Part shown: one piece after another, positions 1 through 5,566 of the stretch
Position numbering within the stretch: position 1 is the stretch's first letter
Layout of the letters: the number at the start of each line of letters is the position of its first letter
Origin: UBA1189 sp045594245
Lineage (GTDB): Bacteria > Bacteroidota > Bacteroidia > Bacteroidales > Bacteroidaceae
Length of the DNA stretch: 8,884 bases
Reading direction: 5' to 3'
NCBI GenBank assembly: GCA_045594245.1
Contig: JAZNYG010000077.1
Span: forward strand, 1 to 8,884
The notes under the pieces: model-generated
What the model saw: the letters and a program-made list of their open reading frames with translations, nothing else
Databases searched by the model: none
Told to the model about the DNA's origin: nothing
Position numbers and translations under genes: made by a program

Positions 1-58
1 TTTTGAAGTATAAAAGACTTTAACTTTCGGAAAAACTCTCTATCTCCCGATTTTTTGC

Positions 59-66
59 TACCTTTG
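59..66 (+). promoter_or_regulatory. Orphan Bacteroidota -7 promoter box (TACCTTTG)
   Basis: TACCTTTG fits the Bacteroidota -7 consensus TAnnTTTG exactly. No good TTTG lies 19-21 bases upstream, so the -33 part is weak. No open frame follows: the first ATG (71) meets a stop at once and the next gene starts at 642. It may be a remnant promoter, or may drive a short untranslated RNA across the repeats. It is a motif match only. Confidence 0.35.
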
Positions 67-141
67 CACCATGTAGGTGTTGCTGCTTTTTTTGTTGGTT
101 TTTTCACACATAAAGATACAAAAAAACAGTGACACCTGCAA

Positions 142-170
142 CAGCCGAACTAAATGGCAACATAAAGTTC
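142..170 (+). repeat. Direct repeat copy A, 29 bp, intergenic
   Basis: Identical over 29 bases to the copy at 217-245, 75 bases downstream. Both begin CAGCCGAACTAAATGGCAAC and both are followed closely by CCAGCGAG, after a 4-base difference. The core GCCGAAC-AAATG-CAA is also recognisable in the arms of the inverted repeat at 456-578, so this is one member of a small local repeat family. It encodes nothing credible. Confidence 0.85.
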
Positions 171-185
171 GTGCCAGCGAGCGAA

Positions 186-201
186 TGTAAACTTGTTTAC
201 A
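186..201. repeat. Perfect short palindrome between the direct repeats
   Basis: TGTAAAC, two bases, GTTTACA: a perfect 7-bp inverted repeat with a 2-base centre. It could be an operator-like site or part of the repeat unit. There is no gene close enough to assign a role. Confidence 0.4.
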
Positions 202-216
202 AATTCTCAGCGAGTG

Positions 217-245
217 CAGCCGAACTAAATGGCAACATAAAGTTC
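217..245 (+). repeat. Direct repeat copy B, 29 bp, intergenic
   Basis: Second exact copy of the 29-bp element at 142-170. It is preceded by CAGCGAGTG and followed by CAGCGAGG, so the heptamer CAGCGAG occurs three times around the pair (175-181, 208-214, 246-252). Just downstream, CGAGG-GATA-CCTCG (249-262) forms a 5-bp hairpin. Two copies with unequal flanks do not make a CRISPR array. Confidence 0.85.
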
Positions 246-346
246 CAGCGAGGGATACCTCGGCGCTTCGCTTTGTCGGCATGACACCAACGCTGAGATT
301 TTAGTGTTAGTGGACAACTGCTATATTATCTCCTATTTTTATCCCG

Positions 347-447
347 CCGACGCGAACGAGCGTCGGTTGCGACGACGGAAGCTTCAGCTTTCCCAAGGAG
401 TGTGACAAAGTCACCTCTTAGCAGTGCATCTTCTACGACGGAGTCGT
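347..447. repeat. Cluster of four small hairpins, non-coding
   Basis: Within 100 bases there are four separate stem-loops. CCGACGC/GCGTCGG lies at 347-366 (7 bp, perfect). GGAAGCT/AGCTTTCC lies at 377-393 (one unpaired T). GTGAC/GTCAC lies at 402-414 (loop AAA). ACGAC/GTCGT lies at 435-447 (loop GGA). No open frame on either strand covers them credibly. Tandem compact stems suggest a structured transcript or a decayed palindromic repeat cluster. No known riboswitch or ncRNA family is recognised. Confidence 0.5.
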
Positions 448-479
448 TAAAATTAGTGTAAGCCGAACGAAATGCCAAA
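448..479 (-). promoter_or_regulatory. Decayed mirror-image promoter on the left repeat arm
   Basis: Read on the minus strand there is TTTG (complement of 476-479), exactly 20 bases, then TAATTTTA (complement of 448-455). The -33 box and spacing match the pnp promoter on the other arm, but the -7 box ends TTTA instead of TTTG. It points left into the hairpin cluster, where no gene is seen. It is probably an inactive duplicate of the rightward promoter. Confidence 0.4.
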
Positions 480-578
480 TAAATTTAACTTCGTTGAATT
501 TTTGCCTCGCTCAACAAAGAAAATACAAGTATTTCTCTGTTTTCGCTTGTTAAATTTGGTATTTCGCTCGGCTTGCAC
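456..578. repeat. Long imperfect inverted repeat upstream of pnp
   Basis: The left arm 456-489 and the reverse complement of the right arm 549-578 align almost fully. Differences are a 4-base insertion (TAAA) in the left arm and a few substitutions. Both contain GCCGA-CGAAAT-CCAAA and end at TTTAAC. Inside, 513-526 and 529-541 form a second inner arm pair around a 2-base centre, so much of the segment could fold as one cruciform or hairpin. The outer arms resemble the 29-bp repeats at 142 and 217. Confidence 0.8.
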
Positions 579-586
579 TATCTTTG
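555..586 (+). promoter_or_regulatory. Probable pnp promoter, carried by the right repeat arm
   Basis: TTTG at 555-558, 20 bases, then TATCTTTG at 579-586: a full match to the Bacteroidota TTTG / TAnnTTTG promoter with normal spacing. Transcription would begin near 592-595 and leave a leader of about 50 nt before the pnp ATG. The -33 box and the whole spacer lie inside the right arm of the inverted repeat, so the promoter seems to have come with the repeat. Confidence 0.75.
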
Positions 587-641
587 TCCGAATTTTGGAT
601 GATTGTATCAATTTAGACGTAATATATATTAATAAGTTAAG

Positions 642-2870
642 ATGAATCCGATTACAAAATCAGTGACTCTCCCCGACGGAAGAGTCATCACGCTGGAAAC
701 CGGGAAATTGGCCAAGCAGGCCGACGGCTCAGTGATGCTGCGCATGGGCAACACCATGTTGCTGGCTACAGTATGTGCCGCCAAAGATGCAGTTCCCGGC
801 ACCGATTTCATGCCTTTACAGGTTGAGTACAGAGAGAAATATGCTTCATTCGGCCGTTACCCTGGTGGCTTCACCAAACGTGAGGGTAAGGCTTCAGACA
901 ATGAGATTCTGACTTGTCGCTTGGTGGACCGCGCATTGCGTCCCCTCTTCCCCGACAACTATCACGCAGAGGTGTATGTAAACATCATCCTCTTCTCTGC
1001 TGATGGTGTAGATATGCCCGATGCATTGGCTGGCTTCGCTGCTTCTGCCGCATTGGCTGTTTCTGACATTCCCTTCAACGGCCCCATCTCTGAGGTGCGC
1101 GTAGCCCGCGTAGATGGTGAGTTCGTGATCAACCCCACCTTCGCACAGCTCGAGCGTGCCGACATGGACATCATGGTAGGCGCCACCATCGACAACATCA
1201 TGATGGTAGAGGGCGAGATGAAGGAGGTATCGGAACTCGACCTGCTCGAGGCCATGAAGGCTGCCCACGAGGCTATCAAGGTACAGTGCCAGGCTCAGCT
1301 CGAGCTCATGGAAGAGGTAGGCTCTACCGTAAAGCGCGAGTACTGTCACGAGGTGAACGACGAGGAGCTCCGCGCCGAGGTGAAGGCTGCCTGCTACGAC
1401 AAGGCATACGCCATCGCTGCTGAGGGCAACCGCGACAAGCACGCCCGTGCCGAGGCTTTCGAACTCGTACGCGAAGAGTACAAGGCTGCATACACCGAGG
1501 CTCACGCCGAGATGGATGCCGACGAGCTCGCCGAGAAGCTCTCGCTCATCAACCGCTACTACCACGATGTAGAGAAGGACGCCATGCGTCGCTGCATCCT
1601 CGACGAGGGCAAGCGTCTCGACGGCCGCTCTACTACCGATATCCGTCCCATCTGGTGCGAGGTTGGCTACCTGCCCGGTCCTCACGGCTCAGCTGTGTTC
1701 ACCCGTGGCGAGACTCAGTCACTCACCTCTGTGACCCTGGGTACCAAGTCTGACGAGAAGCTCATCGACGACGTGCTCAACCAGTCAAAGGAGCGTTTCC
1801 TCCTCCACTACAACTTCCCCCCCTTCTCTACCGGTGAGGCTAAGGCACAGCGCGGCGTAGGCCGTCGTGAGATTGGTCACGGCCACCTCGCATGGCGTGC
1901 ACTGAAGGAGGTTCTCCCTGTAGACTATCCCTACTGCGTACGCGTAGTATCTGATATCCTCGAGTCAAACGGCTCATCATCTATGGCTACCGTATGTGCC
2001 GGTACCCTCGCACTGATGGACGCTGGTGTGCCCATCCGCAAGCCGGTTTCAGGTATTGCCATGGGTCTTATCAAGAACGCTGGCGAAGAGAAGTATGCCG
2101 TACTGAGCGATATCCTCGGCGATGAGGACCACTTGGGCGACATGGACTTCAAGACCACCGGTACGGCCGACGGTTTGACCGCTACACAGATGGACATCAA
2201 GTGTGACGGCCTCTCTTACGAGATCCTCGAGAAGGCACTCTATCAGGCTCGTGACGCACGTCTCCACATCCTCGGCAAGATCACCGAGTGCATCGCCGAG
2301 CCCCGTGAAGACCTCAAGCCCCACGCACCCCGCATCGTATCCATCACCATACCTAAGGAGTTCATCGGTGCCGTTATTGGCCCGGGCGGAAAGATTATCC
2401 AGGGTATTCAGGAAGAGACTGGTGCTACTATCGCTATCGATGAGGTTGACGGCGTAGGCAAGGTAGAAATCGCCGGCACCTGCAAGGAGGCTATCGACAG
2501 TGCCCTCTCTAAGATCCGCGCTATCGTAGCTGTTCCCGAGGTAGGTGAGGTATACACTGGTAAGGTACGTAGCGTGATGCCCTACGGTGCATTCGTTGAG
2601 TTCATGCCTGGCCGCGACGGCTTGCTCCACATCTCTGAGATCGACTGGAAGCGTTTCGAGACCATGGAGGAGACCGGTATCCAGGAGGGCGACGAGATTG
2701 ACGTGAAGTTGCTCGACATCGACCCCAAGACCGGTAAGTTCAAGCTCTCACACCGCGTGCTCATCGAGAAGCCCGAAGGCTATGAGGAGCGTCCCGCACG
2801 TCCCCGTCGCGAGCGCCCCGAGCGTGGCGACCGTGGCGAGCGTCGTCCCCGTCCCCATCGTGAGGAGTAA
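642..2870 (+). CDS. pnp: Polynucleotide phosphorylase (PNPase)
   Basis: Phosphorolytic 3'-to-5' exoribonuclease that degrades RNA to nucleoside diphosphates in the cytoplasm, acting as a trimer. The 742 residues show the full PNPase order. The first RNase PH domain contains the conserved segment from FGRYPGG (70-76) to RPLFP (100-104). An acidic helical linker lies around 200-320. The second RNase PH domain is the catalytic one, with GHGHLAWRAL (412-421), NGSSSMATVCAG (443-454) and GDEDHLGDMDFK (493-504, metal-binding aspartates). The KH domain has its GPGG loop at 580-583, and the S1 domain spans about 634-705. From about residue 716 the protein ends in an Arg/Glu/Pro-rich tail, plausibly disordered and RNA-binding. 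The start is the first ATG after the promoter at 555-586. The gene stands alone, with its own promoter and a hairpin behind it. Lysine codons shift from mostly AAA in the first ~80 residues to almost only AAG later. Identification is firm. Confidence 0.98.
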   Translation: MNPITKSVTLPDGRVITLETGKLAKQADGSVMLRMGNTMLLATVCAAKDAVPGTDFMPLQVEYREKYASFGRYPGGFTKREGKASDNEILTCRLVDRALRPLFPDNYHAEVYVNIILFSADGVDMPDALAGFAASAALAVSDIPFNGPISEVRVARVDGEFVINPTFAQLERADMDIMVGATIDNIMMVEGEMKEVSELDLLEAMKAAHEAIKVQCQAQLELMEEVGSTVKREYCHEVNDEELRAEVKAACYDKAYAIAAEGNRDKHARAEAFELVREEYKAAYTEAHAEMDADELAEKLSLINRYYHDVEKDAMRRCILDEGKRLDGRSTTDIRPIWCEVGYLPGPHGSAVFTRGETQSLTSVTLGTKSDEKLIDDVLNQSKERFLLHYNFPPFSTGEAKAQRGVGRREIGHGHLAWRALKEVLPVDYPYCVRVVSDILESNGSSSMATVCAGTLALMDAGVPIRKPVSGIAMGLIKNAGEEKYAVLSDILGDEDHLGDMDFKTTGTADGLTATQMDIKCDGLSYEILEKALYQARDARLHILGKITECIAEPREDLKPHAPRIVSITIPKEFIGAVIGPGGKIIQGIQEETGATIAIDEVDGVGKVEIAGTCKEAIDSALSKIRAIVAVPEVGEVYTGKVRSVMPYGAFVEFMPGRDGLLHISEIDWKRFETMEETGIQEGDEIDVKLLDIDPKTGKFKLSHRVLIEKPEGYEERPARPRRERPERGDRGERRPRPHREE

Positions 2871-2923
2871 TACTTCTATGTCCCTCTTGTCAATGTGATA
2901 AGAGTTGAAGACTTCCGATTATA

Positions 2924-2964
2924 TATAGAGGTGCTGTCCGTGTAGGATGGCACCTTTATAATTT
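2924..2964 (+). terminator. Hairpin terminator after pnp
   Basis: TATAGAGGTGCTGTCC (2924-2939) pairs with GGATGGCACCTTTATA (2945-2960) around the 5-base loop GTGTA. This gives 16 base pairs, three of them G-T wobbles, with no mismatch. The 3' side is T/A-rich (TTTATAATTT). It sits 54 bases past the pnp stop and ahead of the next gene's promoter, as expected for an intrinsic terminator or an RNA 3'-end stabiliser. Confidence 0.8.
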
Positions 2965-3012
2965 AGAAAAAATGTGTGAAGTAGGATTGAGACAATGTTG
3001 CCCCTGAAAAAT

Positions 3013-3043
3013 TTTGCCGTTTCCCATTGTTAATGTATCTTCG
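3013..3043 (+). promoter_or_regulatory. Probable promoter of the methyltransferase gene
   Basis: TTTG at 3013-3016, 19 bases, then TATCTTCG at 3036-3043, one base from the TAnnTTTG consensus. It lies downstream of the pnp hairpin and would give a leader of roughly 15-20 nt before the ATG at 3068. This supports the gene being transcribed separately from pnp. Confidence 0.55.
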
Positions 3044-3067
3044 CTGTTGTAAACAGAATACCAAGGA

Positions 3068-4252
3068 ATGATTGACGAACATACTTTAGCCTTTATCCGC
3101 GAGCATGCAGGTGACGATGTGCGCCAGTTGGCCTTGCAGGCAACACGCTATCCGCTGGTAAATATGCGGGTGGCCGCCACACAAATTGAGGGCCAAAAGC
3201 TGGCTATCACAAAACTACCCACTTGGGCGGCGACTGATGGGGTAGTGTATCCCGTGCGCTTGTCAATGGAGCAGTGCTCGTCGGAGACGACTGCCCGATA
3301 TAAGGCTTCGCTTATGCGGGGACATCGGTTGGCGGATCTCACGGGTGGCTTCGGTATTGATTGCAGCTATATGTCAGAGCACTTTGAGGAGGCCACTTAT
3401 ATAGAGCGAAATGAGGAACTGTGCCAGATTGCCCGCCACAACTTTGCGCTATTGGGACTACCTATTCGGGTGGTCAACGGGAATAGTGCGGAGATACTTC
3501 CCTCATTGCCTCAGCAAGATTGGATATTCCTGGATCCCGCCCGAAGAGACGGAGCTGGCAATAAGGTCGTGGCTTTGAGTGACTGCGAACCCAATGTATG
3601 CCAGCTGGAGACGTTACTCATACAGAAAGCAATAAAAGTGATGGTCAAGTGCTCGCCTATGCTCGATATCTCACTAGCTATCAGTCAACTGACCTCGGTA
3701 GACGAGGTGCATGTGGTATCTGTAAACAATGAATGTAAGGAGTTGCTTTTCATCTTGGGCGATGAGGTTGACCACAGCATAAGCATTCGCACCGTAAATT
3801 TCCATGGTGAGAGTGTTCAGGCGTTTGACTACACAGTCGAAGAGGAGCAGGATGCCCATTGTGTCTACACCTCCACCATAGGCCGCTTCTTATACGAGCC
3901 CAACAGCTCAATGATGAAAGCGGGCTGCTTTCGCTTGCCAGCCGTACGCTATGGGCTGGATAAGCTGCATCGCAACACTCATCTATATACCTCCGATAAT
4001 CTTGTCCCCGACTTTCCTGGGCGTGTGTTTGAGGTGAAAAACATCGATGGATTCGGCAAAAATGAGCTCAAGCGTCTCTCTTCTGAACTCAAGAAGGCCA
4101 ATATCGCTGTACGCAATTTCCCCGAGCGCCCTGAAGCACTGCGCAAACGCTTGAAGATGGCTGATGGAGGCGATGCTTACCTCTTTGCCACGACATTGTC
4201 CGATGAAAAACGAGTCATTATACATGGAGAGAAGGTGAAATTCACCCCTTAA
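3068..4252 (+). CDS. Class I SAM-dependent methyltransferase, PG_1098 / THUMP-like family
   Basis: A predicted cytoplasmic methyltransferase of 394 residues. The Rossmann core has SAM motif I at LADLTGGFGID (88-98), an acidic ribose-binding residue in YIERNEEL (E113), and DPARRD (156-161) at the motif IV position. That motif is followed by KCSPMLDI (194-201). The N-terminal ~80 residues are helical-looking. The C-terminal part (about 270-390) matches my memory of the Bacteroidota family typified by Porphyromonas gingivalis PG_1098, with a ferredoxin-like domain and a THUMP-like domain. THUMP domains bind RNA, so an RNA substrate is the likeliest, but none has been assigned that I can name. 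The motif-IV sequence DPARR differs from the NPPY of N6-adenine enzymes. The gene has its own promoter and stands alone between two unrelated genes. The start is supported by that promoter and by the normal length for the family. The fold is well supported; the substrate is unknown. Confidence 0.85.
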   Translation: MIDEHTLAFIREHAGDDVRQLALQATRYPLVNMRVAATQIEGQKLAITKLPTWAATDGVVYPVRLSMEQCSSETTARYKASLMRGHRLADLTGGFGIDCSYMSEHFEEATYIERNEELCQIARHNFALLGLPIRVVNGNSAEILPSLPQQDWIFLDPARRDGAGNKVVALSDCEPNVCQLETLLIQKAIKVMVKCSPMLDISLAISQLTSVDEVHVVSVNNECKELLFILGDEVDHSISIRTVNFHGESVQAFDYTVEEEQDAHCVYTSTIGRFLYEPNSSMMKAGCFRLPAVRYGLDKLHRNTHLYTSDNLVPDFPGRVFEVKNIDGFGKNELKRLSSELKKANIAVRNFPERPEALRKRLKMADGGDAYLFATTLSDEKRVIIHGEKVKFTP

Positions 4253-4308
4253 TAGGTGTTTTTCGCACATTTTATTCCCATTCTGCGCATTTAATCGTAA
4301 AAATGTGT

Positions 4309-4316
4309 TAACTTTA
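4309..4316 (+). promoter_or_regulatory. Weak -7-like box before the acyltransferase gene
   Basis: TAACTTTA differs from TAnnTTTG in its last base, and no TTTG is found at the right distance upstream. It lies 65 bases before the ATG at 4382. A small stem (TCGCT/AGCGA, 4322-4340) falls in the would-be leader. It is the best promoter candidate in the 129-bp gap, but weak. Confidence 0.3.
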
Positions 4317-4381
4317 CCCGCTCGCTGATTTAGAGAGCGACCGATTTTTATATACCCGATAACACCATTTATAATTACTAT

Positions 4382-5515
4382 ATGTCCGTAATAATCAGAC
4401 CTGTCACCACAAAAAAAGAGATGAAGCAATTTATCTGCTTCAACTACGAATTGTATAAAGGCTCACCCTACGCAGTACCAGAATTGTATAGTGATGTGCG
4501 CGACACTCTTGATTCCGCAAAGAACGCTGCATTCGAGTTTTGTGAGGCGCAGCCTTTCATCGCTTTGCGCGATGATAAAGTGGTAGGACGTATTGTTGCC
4601 ATCATCAACCACAAGGCCAACTCGGCTTGGAATAAAAAGGCTGTACGCTTCGGATGGGTCGATTTCATCGATGACGCTGAAGTGGCCGACGCATTGTTTG
4701 CTGCTGTTGAGGAGTGGGGGCGCGAGCGTGGTATGAACGAAGTACATGGCCCATTGGGTTTCACTGACTTTGACCCCGAGGGCATGCTCGTCGAGGGATT
4801 TGACCGTATAGGCACTATGGCTACCATCTACAACTATCCATACTACCCCGTACACATGGAGCGTATGGGCTATACAAAGGATGTTGACTGGATGGAGTAT
4901 CTTCTAACTGCTCCCACAGAACTGCCCGAGAAGCACGCACGCATCACGCGTATAGTAAAAGAGAAGTATGGCCTTCGCGTTGTCAAGTACGCCTCGCACA
5001 GTAAACTGGCCCGTGAACGAGGTACAGCCATCTTTGAACTGCTCAACGAGGCATATGCTCACCTGTACGGCTACTCAGCGCTGTCGCCCAAGCAGATACA
5101 ACAGTATATCAACAGCTATTTGCCTCTGCTCGACCTCCGCTTGGTACCGATTGTCGTGGATAAGGAAGACCATCTTATTGGTTTTGGGGTTCTGTTGCCT
5201 TCGTTGGCGGAGGCGTTCCAGAAAGCCCGTGGGTTCATGTTCCCCTTTGGCTGGTGGCACCTTATCAAGGCACTCAAATGGAACAGCACCCAGACAACCG
5301 AAATGCTGCTTGTGGCTGTGAAGCCCGAGTATCAGGGGAAGGGTGCTGTGGCGCTGATTTTCGACGACATCATCCCCGTACACAACCAACTGGGCTACAA
5401 ATGGTCAGAAAGTAACCCTGAATTAGAGAGCAATACAAAAATGCAGGCTCAGTGGGACTACTTTGAGCGTGAGAACCATAAGCGTCGTAGGGCATATGTG
5501 AAGAAAATTGAGTGA
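4382..5515 (+). CDS. GNAT-fold acyltransferase, YghO / bacterial ceramide synthase-like
   Basis: A 377-residue protein that looks like two joined GNAT-type halves. The N-terminal half carries the family signature: HGPLGFTDFDPEGMLVEGFD (122-141) followed by YNYPYYPVHMERMGY (150-164). The C-terminal half has a GNAT acyl-CoA loop, VAVKPEYQGKG (311-321), and a conserved tail SESNPELESNTKM (342-354). From memory this pattern is that of E. coli YghO and of the family containing the bacterial ceramide synthase of Caulobacter, which N-acylates a sphingoid base. Many Bacteroidales make sphingolipids, so a role in acyl transfer to an amine lipid is plausible, but no serine palmitoyltransferase gene is in the window to support it. 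There is no signal peptide or clear membrane span; GFMFPFGWWHLIKAL (284-298) is an amphipathic, membrane-touching candidate. The ATG at 4382 gives the expected N-terminus (IIRPVT, a typical first strand). Fold is confident, substrate inferred. Confidence 0.75.
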   Translation: MSVIIRPVTTKKEMKQFICFNYELYKGSPYAVPELYSDVRDTLDSAKNAAFEFCEAQPFIALRDDKVVGRIVAIINHKANSAWNKKAVRFGWVDFIDDAEVADALFAAVEEWGRERGMNEVHGPLGFTDFDPEGMLVEGFDRIGTMATIYNYPYYPVHMERMGYTKDVDWMEYLLTAPTELPEKHARITRIVKEKYGLRVVKYASHSKLARERGTAIFELLNEAYAHLYGYSALSPKQIQQYINSYLPLLDLRLVPIVVDKEDHLIGFGVLLPSLAEAFQKARGFMFPFGWWHLIKALKWNSTQTTEMLLVAVKPEYQGKGAVALIFDDIIPVHNQLGYKWSESNPELESNTKMQAQWDYFERENHKRRRAYVKKIE

Positions 5516-5541
5516 TGAACTCTTTTGACTGAAGAGCGTGT

Positions 5542-5566
5542 GGAGATAGCTTTCTGTCTCCTTGTA
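5542..5566. terminator. Terminator hairpin between converging genes
   Basis: GGAGATAG (5542-5549) pairs with CTGTCTCC (5554-5561) around CTTT, 8 pairs with one wobble, followed by TTGTATT. A second small stem, CTCTT/AAGAG (5520-5536), precedes it. It sits in the 51-bp gap between the stop of the acyltransferase gene and the stop of the minus-strand peptidase, so it may serve both directions. Confidence 0.65.

Noticed and set aside
142..245. CRISPR array
   Set aside because: There are only two copies, the core is shared with inverted copies nearby, there is no third repeat at the same period, and no cas gene is present.
58..282. A 74-residue minus-strand open frame over the direct repeats
   Set aside because: It has two near-identical stretches (TLCCHLVRL) only because the 29-bp DNA repeat is translated twice. 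The composition is not protein-like and no promoter or known family fits.
894..1685. A 263-residue minus-strand open frame inside pnp (and a second one at 2049-2630)
   Set aside because: Both are antisense to a clearly real, strongly codon-biased gene. Open antisense frames are a usual by-product of such bias, and the translations show no domain.
4243..4263. Terminator just after the methyltransferase stop (CACC...GGTG then TTTTT)
   Set aside because: The stem has only four pairs with a long loop and overlaps the stop codon. It is too weak to call.
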